Part shown: piece after piece, positions 1 to 7,840 of the stretch
Numbering within the stretch: position 1 is the stretch's first letter
Layout of the letters: the number at the start of each line of letters is the position of its first letter
Assembly: GCA_903853285.1 (NCBI GenBank)
Contig: CAINTF010000215.1
Span: forward strand, 1-11,561
DNA length: 11,561 bases
Direction: 5' to 3'
Source: an uncultured Acidimicrobium sp.
GTDB lineage: Bacteria > Actinomycetota > Acidimicrobiia > Acidimicrobiales > Ilumatobacteraceae
Notes under the pieces: generated by a model
What the model saw: the letters and a program-made list of their open reading frames with translations, nothing else
The model's database searches: none
Told to the model about the DNA's origin: nothing
Translations under genes and position numbers: made by a program

Positions 1-2
1 CG

Positions 3-1097
3 CTCAATTCGCCTGCAGTAGACCGCATGCTTGGCGCTGGTGCAATCCCGATTGGTCGCACCAATCTTCCCGACTTAGGTCTGCGTATTCACACCGATTC
101 GACACTGTACGGGCGTACAAAAAACCCATGGAAGTCTGACCGCACAGCTGGTGGTTCGAGTGGTGGTGAAGGCGCTGCACTCGCCAGTGGCATGTCGCCA
201 ATTGGTTTGGGCAACGACATTGGTGGTTCGCTGCGTAATCCTGCTCATTGCTGTGGCATCGCAGCAATCAAGCCTTCGACCGGCGTTATTCCTGATGCAA
301 ACCAATTGCCGATCGAAGATGCAGGACTCAGTTCGCAGTTAATGCTGAATCAAGGTGTGATGGCAAGACGAATCGCAGACGTGAGGGCCGGTTTCATGGT
401 TGTTGCTGGAGAGCACCCACGCGATCCGGTCAGTGTGCCTGCAGTACTTACCGACTTGCAGCCAGGTCAGAAGTTGCGCATTGCAGTGATGGCTACGCCT
501 CCTGGTGGGAGCACGCACGCAGGTGTCGCAGATGTTGTGCGAAAGGCTGCTGATGCATTGTCGAATGCTGGACACGAAGTTGTCGAAGTTAATCCGCCAG
601 ATTTTGAACTCGCGTGTGAGGTATGGAAGACGCAACTCTATGGAGAACTTGAGTTGCAGCGCCCATTGCTTGAACTTGTGATGGGAGAGGGCGGTCGAAA
701 GTTTGTTGATCTCACATCATTGAGTAGAAAACAAGTTGAATTTGCTGAGTGGGTAAATGCACAGCTGCAGCGCAACGGACTTGGTCGTCGCTGGAACTTA
801 TGGTTTCAGGAGTATCCAGTGTTACTTTCGCCCACATGGACACAGCCACCGTTTGTTTTTAACTTCGATATCGAAGATGAAGCAAGTGCACTAGCAACTG
901 TTGAGTTGATGCGACCTGTATTGCCAGCAAATTTGCTTGGACTTCCTGCAGTGGTGGTGCCGGGCGGAATGGCCGACTCGCTTCCAGTGGGAGTGCAGGT
1001 GATTGGTGCTCGTTACACCGACTTGCGTTGCTTATCAATCGCTGAGCAGATCGAATCGGCGTGCGGTTTAGACACGCCGATCGATCCGATCAACTAG
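3..1097 (+). CDS. Amidase-signature family hydrolase, 5'-truncated by window edge
   Basis: This reading frame is open from the first complete codon (position 3), so the gene starts upstream of the window; the ATG at 27 is internal. The visible part is 364 residues, against a usual 450-500 for the family. Counting from position 3, the signature block has GGSSGG at residues 50-55 and GLGNDIGGSLRNPA from about 69. By analogy with fatty-acid amide hydrolase and GatA, the cis-Ser is near residue 52 and the nucleophilic Ser near 76; the catalytic Lys lies in the missing N-terminus. The C-terminal part shows the usual YPVLLSPTWTQPP and LLGLPAVVVPGG segments, which close the substrate pocket. The family hydrolyses carboxamides using Ser-cisSer-Lys. 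The spacing around GGSSGGEGA and GLGNDIGGS resembles FAAH-type amidases more than GatA, and no gatB or gatC neighbour is visible, so a stand-alone cytoplasmic amidase is likely. The substrate cannot be told. Confidence 0.93.
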   Translation, partial: LNSPAVDRMLGAGAIPIGRTNLPDLGLRIHTDSTLYGRTKNPWKSDRTAGGSSGGEGAALASGMSPIGLGNDIGGSLRNPAHCCGIAAIKPSTGVIPDANQLPIEDAGLSSQLMLNQGVMARRIADVRAGFMVVAGEHPRDPVSVPAVLTDLQPGQKLRIAVMATPPGGSTHAGVADVVRKAADALSNAGHEVVEVNPPDFELACEVWKTQLYGELELQRPLLELVMGEGGRKFVDLTSLSRKQVEFAEWVNAQLQRNGLGRRWNLWFQEYPVLLSPTWTQPPFVFNFDIEDEASALATVELMRPVLPANLLGLPAVVVPGGMADSLPVGVQVIGARYTDLRCLSIAEQIESACGLDTPIDPIN

Positions 1098-1108
1098 TTC
1101 TTAGAGCC

Positions 1109-1121
1109 TCTGATCGTCAGA
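1109..1121. terminator. Weak inverted repeat between convergent amidase and csp genes
   Basis: TCTGA-TCG-TCAGA is a 5-bp stem with a 3-nt loop in the gap between the two convergent genes, overlapping the csp stop codon. It has no T-run on either side, so it is at best a weak bidirectional pause or terminator. Confidence 0.2.
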
Positions 1122-1314
1122 CAACAACGACGTTCTGGGCTTCTTCACCCTTGCGGCCCGGTGCAACGTCGAACTCTACGGCTTGCCCCTCGAACAAAGA
1201 CTTGTAGCCTTCGCCCTTGATGTTGGAAAAGTGTACGAATACGTCTTCGCCACCATCACGTGAGATGAAGCCATAACCCTTCTCAGCGTTGAAAAATTTA
1301 ACGGTACCTCGCAT
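1117..1314 (-). CDS. Cold-shock domain protein (CspA family)
   Basis: This is a 65-residue single-domain OB-fold protein that binds single-stranded RNA and DNA as a chaperone in the cytoplasm. RNP1 is KGYGFI near residues 12-17 and RNP2 is VFVHFS near 25-30. The N-terminal [17 protein letters not shown] block and the C-terminal acidic/Gly-Arg segment are canonical, and the length is normal. A longer in-frame extension to 1416 exists, but it lacks similarity to the family; the ATG at 1314 is preceded by a purine-rich tract (AAAAGAGAAAATCC) that can serve as ribosome-binding site. The gene converges on the amidase with only 19 bp between stop codons. Its leader is long and A-rich (see the separate entry), as in many csp genes whose expression is set post-transcriptionally. 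Confidence 0.96.
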   Translation of the reverse strand: MRGTVKFFNAEKGYGFISRDGGEDVFVHFSNIKGEGYKSLFEGQAVEFDVAPGRKGEEAQNVVVV

Positions 1315-1415
1315 TGGATTTTCTCTTTTCTTTTCTTTTGTTTTGAATTGTGTACGAACTTGCCTAGGTGGCAAATCCATTACTAAGACTATGAGATTTT
1401 GTGGCAGATAGCACA
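1315..1415 (-). promoter_or_regulatory. A/purine-rich leader of the cold-shock gene
   Basis: Reading on the minus strand towards the csp start codon, the leader holds a short inverted repeat (TTGCC-ACCTA-GGCAA, 1360-1374), then an almost C- and T-free run made of AAAAG/AAAAC units (about 1322-1345), then the start codon. The run should be unstructured and would leave the start site accessible. Long 5' leaders are a known point of control for cspA-like genes. I could not pick a convincing -10/-35 pair, so the transcript start is unknown. This is inferred from composition only. Confidence 0.35.
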
Positions 1416-1577
1416 TATTTGTCCAAGTCGGGCAAATTGGGTGACCGCACGAGGGTCATACCTAGAGCGCAAACATCGGGTGCTTTTTGGTACTGAATAT
1501 TTGGCTCAGGCTCGCTCATTACAAGGGTTTGCGACCAGATGGCAGCGGAAGAGCGCGGGTGAGTCGGGTGGCGGTCA

Positions 1578-2714
1578 GTGAAGTGGAAGGCGCAATTGCG
1601 AAGGGATCTGGAAAATTTTCTATTTCAATCCAAGCTTGGTCGATCAAATAGTCTGTTCGCTAACGGCTGGGGGCTTGTGGACGAAGTAGTACTGACTCGA
1701 TCATTGCAGGAGAGATTTCCTGGCATTTTGGTTTCCGCCTTCACGTCGAGTGCAATCGGAACGGGTCAGATGGCAGACAGTCTGCGCGTGCACATGCAGC
1801 ACACCGGAAATGATGCCGCACCCGAGACGTTGATTGCAAAAATTCCCAAGGCCAATGATGCGAGTCGGGCAGCGTCTCGGCTGAGTCGTTGCTATGAAGT
1901 TGAAACAAGTTTCTATTCTGAAATTTGTTCATCGATCGACGCACGTGTACCCGATTGTTATCACGTCGAATACTCGGCACATGACGATGAGTTTCTTTTG
2001 TTGCTTGAAGATATGGCTCCGGCGAAACAAGGAGATCAGTTGGGCGGTTGCAGCGTTGATGACGCAATGCTGGCAGTTGCGGAGATGGCAAAACTGCACG
2101 GTTCACTTTGGCAGAGTCCGTTAATTAAGAACAAGGAATGGTTGCATCGCAACAGTTCGGATTCTGTGCAAGTTACGTCACAGTTGTTGCAAGGCGTATA
2201 TCCAGCTTTTTGCGAACGTTATGAGGGTCGTATTGACAGTGAAGTTGTAAAGGTCGGTCAGCAGTTTGTAAATCAGTTTCCGACATACTTTGCTGCGCAG
2301 CCCAAACCAAACACGGTGGTGCATCGCGATTTTCGACTAGACAATTTACTCTTCGGTGAATGGGGCGGTAGCCGCGGAGTTGCAATATTGGACTGGCAGA
2401 CGGCGTGTGAGGGTGTTGCAATTAGTGATCTTTCCTATTTCGTTGGTTCCGCTTTGCTGCCAGAAGTTCGGGCTGATCGTGAGCGTGAAGTTGTAGGGCA
2501 TTATGTTTCAGTCATCAACTCGTATGGAGTGGAGATTTCCAATGAAGAGGCTTGGCGTCAATATCGGTTATTTTCATTTGGAGGTTTTGTGATGGCAATT
2601 GTCGCATCAATGTTGGTGGAACAAACTGAGCGAGGGGACGAAATGTTTATGGCAATGGCAAACCGACATGGTCAACAAATATTGCAGTTGGAAGCTCAGA
2701 GTTTTTTGTCATGA
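1578..2714 (+). CDS. Phosphotransferase family protein (APH/EcKinase-like small-molecule kinase)
   Basis: This 378-residue protein has the aminoglycoside-phosphotransferase/ecdysteroid-kinase fold. It shows a Gly-rich IGTGQMADS segment at about 60-68 (nucleotide loop), a candidate ATP-binding Lys in LIAKIP at 88, and a helix-C Glu region around 107-109. The catalytic loop HRDFRLDN spans 249-256 (Asp251 catalytic, Asn256 metal ligand), and DWQ at 272-274 is the equivalent of DFG. The family transfers the ATP gamma-phosphate to a hydroxyl of a small molecule in the cytoplasm. In environmental actinobacteria the substrate is usually unknown, and resistance to aminoglycosides should not be assumed. 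The start is a GTG preceded by a GGGTGGCGG stretch; the domain begins only near residue 36, so a later start is possible. The stop overlaps the next start (ATGA, 2711-2714), implying translational coupling and a shared job with that protein. Confidence 0.85.
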   Translation: MKWKAQLRRDLENFLFQSKLGRSNSLFANGWGLVDEVVLTRSLQERFPGILVSAFTSSAIGTGQMADSLRVHMQHTGNDAAPETLIAKIPKANDASRAASRLSRCYEVETSFYSEICSSIDARVPDCYHVEYSAHDDEFLLLLEDMAPAKQGDQLGGCSVDDAMLAVAEMAKLHGSLWQSPLIKNKEWLHRNSSDSVQVTSQLLQGVYPAFCERYEGRIDSEVVKVGQQFVNQFPTYFAAQPKPNTVVHRDFRLDNLLFGEWGGSRGVAILDWQTACEGVAISDLSYFVGSALLPEVRADREREVVGHYVSVINSYGVEISNEEAWRQYRLFSFGGFVMAIVASMLVEQTERGDEMFMAMANRHGQQILQLEAQSFLS

Positions 2715-3769
2715 ATAGATTTACTCCGCTCGACGAACGCTTCGCACACCAAATTCCGGAGCCTTTTCCAAACACAGTTACATTCCATCACGAATGGCGC
2801 GAAAGCCTCTTCTTCGTTATGCATTCTCCTCAGGGTCCTGGCGATGTAGTGATTTCGACTCTTGCACATTTTCCGGCGAGAGGCGAGATGGATTCGCTGC
2901 AGTTGGGTCGGGTGGGCGGTAACTCGCTGATCACCAAGCATGTTCGAACCGTTGACGGTGACCAAGACGTATTTAAGGTCGGTGGCGTAACAATCGACAT
3001 TATTGAGCCACTGAAGCAGGTGCGACTTCAGGTTGTTGAATCGCCAGCAACATCTGCGACTCTTGACATCACATTTACTGCCCGTACCCAGCCGTATCAA
3101 TTACGTCGCGGCACGATGAAGGCAGGTCACGAAATCGTTTGGGATCAGTCGCACATGTTTCAGAGCGGCACATATAACGGCACCTACACATATAAAGGCG
3201 TGACGCACAAGGTTGAAAACTGGTGGGGTCAGCGAGATCACTCGTGGGGTATTCGCGCGCACGGTCGGTGCCCGATGTGGATGTGGCTAGCGATTCAACT
3301 ACCGGAGGGAATGCTCGGTGTTTGGAATTGGGAATACCCAAATGGAGCTCGTGTGTACACCGATGGATGTTTCGCTCCATCTGATGGCAGTGATCCGATT
3401 CCGGTAATTGGATTTGAACATGATTTGCAGTGGCAAGACGAGAATGGAAATGAAACCTCGTATGAACGCTTTGGTGAAAACGTGCGTGGGCTTGGTGGCG
3501 TAGTGCACTTCACGCTGCAGGGCGGTCGCAAAATTACGGTTACTGCTCAAGGTAAATGGGCTCAGCGCTACAGCGACATCACTAATCGCACAGGTGCCTC
3601 ACTCGGCGGTGGTTTAAGCGAGATGGTGGTGACGACATCTGATGGCACGAAGGGAACTGCCATCTATGAGGTGACGGGAAGTTGGCACCATAAATATTTC
3701 CCGCTGGCAAGAGGCGAGCGTCTGCCTCCAAACGGCATCACGCCAGGTGAAAACGAAATAGCTCGTTAG
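2711..3769 (+). CDS. AttH/CrtC-like lipocalin-type hypothetical protein
   Basis: This is a 352-residue soluble protein with no signal peptide or membrane segment. The most telling segment is VENWWGQRDHSWGIR at about 168-182, followed by a Trp-rich strand (PMWMWLAIQLP). A W-G-x-R-D-H-S-W-G motif is characteristic of the hydroxyneurosporene-synthase (CrtC)/AttH two-lipocalin superfamily and of actinobacterial domains of unknown function related to it. CrtC hydrates a carotenoid double bond, but nothing here shows a carotenoid pathway, so the reaction is unknown; binding or modification of a hydrophobic ligand is the cautious reading. The ATG overlaps the kinase stop codon by 4 bp, so both are translated from one message and probably act on the same molecule or pathway. 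The 3' end converges on the LLM oxidoreductase with 14 bp between stop codons. Confidence 0.6.
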   Translation: MNRFTPLDERFAHQIPEPFPNTVTFHHEWRESLFFVMHSPQGPGDVVISTLAHFPARGEMDSLQLGRVGGNSLITKHVRTVDGDQDVFKVGGVTIDIIEPLKQVRLQVVESPATSATLDITFTARTQPYQLRRGTMKAGHEIVWDQSHMFQSGTYNGTYTYKGVTHKVENWWGQRDHSWGIRAHGRCPMWMWLAIQLPEGMLGVWNWEYPNGARVYTDGCFAPSDGSDPIPVIGFEHDLQWQDENGNETSYERFGENVRGLGGVVHFTLQGGRKITVTAQGKWAQRYSDITNRTGASLGGGLSEMVVTTSDGTKGTAIYEVTGSWHHKYFPLARGERLPPNGITPGENEIAR

Positions 3770-3783
3770 ATCGGTACTGGAAA

Positions 3784-4743
3784 CTATTTGCCAGAGAGTG
3801 CGGCAACCACTGGCGCAAACTTTTCGACATCTTCGCCACCGACGATGACATACGAAAAGCCCCAGCGCTCGCGACGGGCAATCAAGTCTTCGATCAGTTT
3901 CGAAGGAGGTCCCATGAGAGCAAACGGTGTATCGGCCACCATTTTTTCTTCGACACCCATTCCTTTTGCAAGGCGAGAGATGGCGCCCGCTGCATCGTCA
4001 GTGATGTTGACCATGAATGCGCGGATATTCATCTCCACATGATTGAGGCGAGAGCCGACTGCATCGCGAACGATGTCAACTTTGCCATCAACGGCCTCTG
4101 CGGTCATGGTTGAAATCGCTTCTGGCCCAACGGCTCCAGCGCTCATGGTTGCGTTGATGCCAATGATGTCCGCAACTTGCGCGGCGTAGGTGAGTACTCG
4201 CTTGCCGCCGCCACCGATGAGGATTGGCGGGCATGGCGCTTGGATGGGCTTTGGCGTGCCGTTGTAATTAGTGATGGTGTAGTGCTTGCCGGCATAGGAA
4301 AATGCGCCTTCAGCGAAACAACCTTTCATTACGTCGATGCCTTCGATCATGCGGTCGATGCGAAGCCCAGCGCGCTCGTATGGAATGCCAGATTGTTCGT
4401 AATCGGAAATCATCCAACCAGCGCCAATACCCAACTCAAGTCTTCCGTCTGACAACAAGTCCATTGTTGCGAGTTCTTTGGCCAACACAACTGGATGTTT
4501 GTAGTCGTTGTCCCACACAAGTGCGCCAACGCGAAGTTTGGTTGTTGCATCGGCCACGCTCATGAGCGCTGGCACTGGTGCAAGTTGATCGGTGAAGTGA
4601 TCCGGCATTGTCAATACGTCGAACCCTGCTGCCTCAGTGCGCTTTGCAAGGTCGATCCATGACTTGCGATCTGGTTGGGACGACGCCTGAACGCCGAATC
4701 GGAATGGCTTGATGGGGAACTGTTGAGAAGAAGTCACGGGCAA
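3784..4743 (-). CDS. LLM class F420-dependent oxidoreductase
   Basis: This 319-residue protein is a luciferase-like monooxygenase TIM barrel. It opens with FRFGVQA at about 14-20, followed by RTEAAGFDVLTMPDHF (35-50), the conserved RLELGIGAGW strand-loop at 101-110, and PILIGGGG near 173-180, all typical of F420-dependent actinobacterial members (the TIGR03621-like group, from memory). Such enzymes transfer hydride between reduced F420 and small-molecule substrates in the cytoplasm; the substrate is not predictable from sequence. Length is normal. The start is ambiguous: TTG at 4743 or GTG at 4737, neither with a clear Shine-Dalgarno sequence. The gene is divergent from the PBP gene with about 20 bp between start codons, so its promoter must lie inside the PBP coding region. 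Confidence 0.9.
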   Translation of the reverse strand: MPVTSSQQFPIKPFRFGVQASSQPDRKSWIDLAKRTEAAGFDVLTMPDHFTDQLAPVPALMSVADATTKLRVGALVWDNDYKHPVVLAKELATMDLLSDGRLELGIGAGWMISDYEQSGIPYERAGLRIDRMIEGIDVMKGCFAEGAFSYAGKHYTITNYNGTPKPIQAPCPPILIGGGGKRVLTYAAQVADIIGINATMSAGAVGPEAISTMTAEAVDGKVDIVRDAVGSRLNHVEMNIRAFMVNITDDAAGAISRLAKGMGVEEKMVADTPFALMGPPSKLIEDLIARRERWGFSYVIVGGEDVEKFAPVVAALSGK

Positions 4744-4753
4744 AGAGTATCGT

Positions 4754-4760
4754 GGGAGGT
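4754..4760 (+). promoter_or_regulatory. Shine-Dalgarno deciding the PBP start
   Basis: GGGAGGT lies three bases upstream of the GTG at 4764. It is the only strong ribosome-binding sequence near the PBP start and overlaps the alternative in-frame GTG at 4752, which has no comparable site. The spacing is at the short end of normal, so this favours 4764 without excluding 4752. Confidence 0.55.
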
Positions 4761-4763
4761 GCC

Positions 4764-7115
4764 GTGAATCCCCAACTCAGGACGATCCAGCGCCTCCTCA
4801 TCGTGATGTTGGCAGGTGCCTTAAGCATTACTGCATTGGTCACTGGTATGGCGCCGCAGGTGTGGGGAATCCTCAATGCGCATAGCCAGATACCTGTCCA
4901 ATTACCCGGCTTTGCGGGTCTGTCGCAACGAAGCGTGCTCTTTGATGTTGCCGGCGAGCAGATAGGTGTCTTTCAAAAAGAGAACACTCAGAAGACGCCT
5001 GTTGACAGCGTGCCAGTAGATGTAATTGCGTCAATCCTGGCCGTAGAAGATGCAGTTTTTTACAGCCATGAGGGCGTCAACTTGCGAGCCGTAGTGAGGG
5101 CCACTTTGGCCAACACACAGGGGTCGACGCGCCAGGGTGCTTCAACAATTACTCAACAGGTTGTGAAGAATGACTTCCTCGCTGGACTTGATAGGGACGG
5201 GCGATACAAGGTCTTGCAATCTCGCTATGCCGTAATGCTTGAAAAGCAGGTGCCAAAGAAACTTATTCTTGAGCGCTATCTCAACACGGTATTTTTCGGC
5301 AACAATGCGTATGGATTGCAAGCGGCGGCAGAGGTGTATTTCGGCGCACCCGTTTCTGCGCTGAGCGTTACTCAGGGTGCATTTCTTGCTGGGCTTATTC
5401 AGGCTCCATCTAGTTATGACCCGATTAGGCGACCAGATGCATCGCGTACTCGTTACAAAATTGTGCTCGCCAGGTTGGTTGATGTTGGACTTATTACGAA
5501 AGATGTTGCGACCGCAACATGCGCGGGATGGGAAAAACCTAAAGTGCGCACGCTGGTCGATGCTGAGTGTGTAATTCCTGAACAGGTGAGGACCGTTCCG
5601 CAGCAGGATGTCAATCGGTCGTACTTCACTGAAGAAGTAAAAGATTATTTGCTCAATCGCTCGACAGTGCTGGGTGCCACGTACCAAGATCGTTACAACA
5701 AACTCTTTCGCGGTGGTTTGAAGATCTACACAACGCTGAATAAGAAAGATCAAATCGCTGCAGAGGCTGCAGCTGTCGCTCAACTTCCTGAAAACAAGAC
5801 CGGCATTCAGGCTGCTGTTGTGTCGATCGACAACGCAACAGGGGGAGTGCGCGCGATGGTGGGCGGCACAGGTTTCGTTCCAGTTGGAAACGAGATCAAC
5901 CTGGCATTACGAAGGCGTCAAACCGGATCAAGCGTCAAGATGTTTATCTTGTCGGCAGCGCTGCAGGCCGGAATACTTCCGGACGACTTAATTGATGGAA
6001 CGTTGCCTTGCACATTGCCAAACCCGGGCAAACCAGAAGAACCGTTTTACATTTCAAAAGGCGTGAGTCACGAAGTTGCACCACTGCGCATCATGACCGC
6101 ATTGTCTATCAACTGCGCATACGCAAAATTGTCGCAAGTAGTTGGGCTCGAACGAATTGTTGCGTTGATGTACAAGATGCTGGATTCGGAATTTACTAAT
6201 CCTGAGACGTATCAAATCCAGCCGTACGCATCGCTTGCAACCGGCGCCAATGAGCTCAGCCCGCTCGACATGGCAAGTGGCGCACAGACAATTGCTAACG
6301 GCGGAGTGCACTTGAAACCATATTTCATTGACAAAATCGAGGATGCGAATGGAGTGTTGTTTCAACATGAACAACTGTGTGTCGCGCCGGCAGATGTTGA
6401 GCCATGCAGAGTCTTGAGCAACGAAGTTGCATTGCGAGCTGTCGACACGATGAAGGGTGTTATTCAGTTTGGTACAGCACGCCGGACAGCACTAGAACCT
6501 GCAGCACCTCTCGCCGACAAACCTCGACCTGCAGCAGGCAAGACAGGCACGCAAGATGACAACACCAATGCATGGTTCGTCGGATACACCAAGCAACTCA
6601 CGACTGCAGTGTGGGTTGGCGATCCAAAGGCTTATACGCCGATGGTCAATATTCCTGAATTTGTAAAACAAGATGGCATTACGCGGGTGCAGGGCTCGAT
6701 GTACCCCGCACGTATTTGGAAGCAATACATGGATGCAGCGCATGAGGGATTGCCATCTCTGGATTGGGACGCTGCGCCTGTGCCAGTTGCAACCGAAACC
6801 CGACCTGATCCGAACCCGATGCGTATTTATTTGCCTGGAACTGAATGTTTGGCTCAAGTGGTATCGGGCACCGTTCCGGCAACAACGACTACAACAAGCG
6901 TCAAACCAGGTAAAGCGACAACGACAACAACGACCGCCCCGATTGATCTCACAAACCCTGCAAATACGGTCGTAGTGAGAGTTGTTGATCCAGGAACTAC
7001 GATCGCGCCTACGGATACAAACCCATTTTCTCCGGTGAACACCGTGGCTATCGGCAGCTATTGGGTGTACGAATGCGCACAACCATTTTCTCCCGCTGTG
7101 CAGACGGTGCCGTAG
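4764..7115 (+). CDS. Class A penicillin-binding protein (bifunctional transglycosylase/transpeptidase)
   Basis: This membrane-anchored enzyme polymerises lipid II into glycan strands and crosslinks peptides on the outer face of the membrane. Numbering from GTG 4764 (783 aa), it has one N-terminal membrane segment at about 8-30. The GT51 transglycosylase follows, with EDAVFYSHEG at 95-104 (catalytic Glu95), QGASTITQQ at 124-132 and ERYLNTVFFGNNAYG at about 170-184. The transpeptidase has SSVK at 389-392 (Ser389 acylated by beta-lactams), SIN at 448-450 and KTGT at 593-596. All catalytic motifs are intact. The tail after about residue 680 has two Thr-rich stretches and a Cys pair (about 695 and 771) flanking them. 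I prefer GTG 4764 over an in-frame GTG at 4752, because GGGAGGT lies just upstream of 4764. The zinc-ribbon gene begins 7 bp after the stop. Confidence 0.95.
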   Translation: MNPQLRTIQRLLIVMLAGALSITALVTGMAPQVWGILNAHSQIPVQLPGFAGLSQRSVLFDVAGEQIGVFQKENTQKTPVDSVPVDVIASILAVEDAVFYSHEGVNLRAVVRATLANTQGSTRQGASTITQQVVKNDFLAGLDRDGRYKVLQSRYAVMLEKQVPKKLILERYLNTVFFGNNAYGLQAAAEVYFGAPVSALSVTQGAFLAGLIQAPSSYDPIRRPDASRTRYKIVLARLVDVGLITKDVATATCAGWEKPKVRTLVDAECVIPEQVRTVPQQDVNRSYFTEEVKDYLLNRSTVLGATYQDRYNKLFRGGLKIYTTLNKKDQIAAEAAAVAQLPENKTGIQAAVVSIDNATGGVRAMVGGTGFVPVGNEINLALRRRQTGSSVKMFILSAALQAGILPDDLIDGTLPCTLPNPGKPEEPFYISKGVSHEVAPLRIMTALSINCAYAKLSQVVGLERIVALMYKMLDSEFTNPETYQIQPYASLATGANELSPLDMASGAQTIANGGVHLKPYFIDKIEDANGVLFQHEQLCVAPADVEPCRVLSNEVALRAVDTMKGVIQFGTARRTALEPAAPLADKPRPAAGKTGTQDDNTNAWFVGYTKQLTTAVWVGDPKAYTPMVNIPEFVKQDGITRVQGSMYPARIWKQYMDAAHEGLPSLDWDAAPVPVATETRPDPNPMRIYLPGTECLAQVVSGTVPATTTTTSVKPGKATTTTTTAPIDLTNPANTVVVRVVDPGTTIAPTDTNPFSPVNTVAIGSYWVYECAQPFSPAVQTVP

Positions 7116-7122
7116 GCGCATC

Positions 7123-7830
7123 ATGGGAGCCCTTCACGATCTGTATGCGGTGCAACTCACCGACATTGCAATTTCACAAGCACAGCATCGCCTGGCGCAT
7201 TTGCCAGAGTCTGCGAGTTATCAATTTGCTAAATCTGCGTCACAAAAAGCAATCGCCGATTTGGCGGCAATTGATAAACAGAGCACTGATGCAGGGACCG
7301 AAATCGCTGGACTAGAAAAACAAGCACACGAAATTGATGCGACACTTGCACGATTAAACAAACAAATGAAAACGATCATCGCGCCGAGAGAAGCCGAAGC
7401 ATTGCAACATGAGATTACAACCTGTGCAAATAATCGCAGTGCGCTTGACGACAGGGAACTCGAATTGCTCGAAGTGGTTGAACGGTGCGACAAGGAATCT
7501 GTCGCTGTTGGTTCTCGTGTTGAATCAACAAGAGAAGCTCTAGCAAGCGCGGAGCAGTTGTTGCGTGCCGCGCGTGCGGCTGTTAATGCCGAGATTGCTC
7601 ACCTATCAGAACAGCGGAGTGCTCAAAGTCTGGTGGTGTCGCCGTCATTGCTTTCGACATATGACGCAAAGCGTAAGCATCGACCAGATGGGGCAGTATC
7701 CAAATTGAACGGCCCAACGTGCAGCGGATGTCACCTCGACTTGCCAACAAGCGAGATCGATCGTCTGCACAAACTTCCGGCAGATGAACTTCCCGAGTGT
7801 CCGCACTGCGGATGCTTCGTCGCGTTGTAG
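7123..7830 (+). CDS. Coiled-coil C4 zinc-ribbon protein (DUF164/CdsZ-like family)
   Basis: This 235-residue cytoplasmic protein has a long helical hairpin rich in Ala, Glu, Lys and Gln (about 10-175), forming an antiparallel coiled coil. A C-terminal zinc ribbon follows, with Cys200-x2-Cys203 (CSGC) and Cys226-x2-Cys229 (CPHC). The helical part has the family's basic turn (IIAPREAEALQHEI, about 85-98), and the length of about 240 matches the family. Related proteins are proposed to bind nucleic acid or ribosome-associated partners, but the role in actinobacteria is not settled. It starts at an ATG 7 bp after the PBP stop and is followed 10 bp later by a small membrane-protein gene, so co-transcription with both is likely. 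Confidence 0.85.
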   Translation: MGALHDLYAVQLTDIAISQAQHRLAHLPESASYQFAKSASQKAIADLAAIDKQSTDAGTEIAGLEKQAHEIDATLARLNKQMKTIIAPREAEALQHEITTCANNRSALDDRELELLEVVERCDKESVAVGSRVESTREALASAEQLLRAARAAVNAEIAHLSEQRSAQSLVVSPSLLSTYDAKRKHRPDGAVSKLNGPTCSGCHLDLPTSEIDRLHKLPADELPECPHCGCFVAL

Positions 7831-7840
7831 GCAACCTCGA

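Noticed and set aside
1315..1416. N-terminal extension of the cold-shock protein to 1416
   Set aside because: The extra 34 residues are not part of the family; they translate the A-rich leader, and the ATG at 1314 gives the canonical MRGTVKFF start.
1399..1581. 60-codon open frame in the csp/kinase intergenic region
   Set aside because: It overlaps the csp leader, has no ribosome-binding site, and its composition does not look like a protein. Treated as chance.
1578..2714. Reading the kinase as an antibiotic-resistance gene
   Set aside because: The HRDFRLDN/DWQ motifs only define the fold. The coupling to an AttH/CrtC-like gene and the chromosomal context give no sign of aminoglycosides as substrate.
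2942..2951. GTTCGAAC palindrome, considered as a second LexA site
   Set aside because: It has no 4-bp spacer, lies inside a coding region and is not near a promoter. It does not match GAAC-N4-GTTC.
5142..5783. Long minus-strand open frame (213 codons) inside the PBP gene
   Set aside because: The plus strand encodes intact transglycosylase and linker motifs. The antisense frame is Cys/Arg-rich with no recognisable domain.
6881..6940. ACAACG/ACGACA repeats, considered as a microsatellite or CRISPR-like repeat
   Set aside because: They are Thr codons of the PBP tail with mixed codon use and no regular repeat unit or spacer.
6492..7124. Minus-strand open frame of 210 codons antisense to the PBP 3' end
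   Set aside because: It is a shadow of the KTG region and the Thr-rich tail. Its Arg/Cys/His-heavy composition is typical of antisense frames.
7784..7840. Upstream start for the small membrane protein
   Set aside because: It would overlap the zinc-ribbon coding end in another frame and adds 19 polar residues with no membrane or domain support. ATG 7841 gives a natural start.
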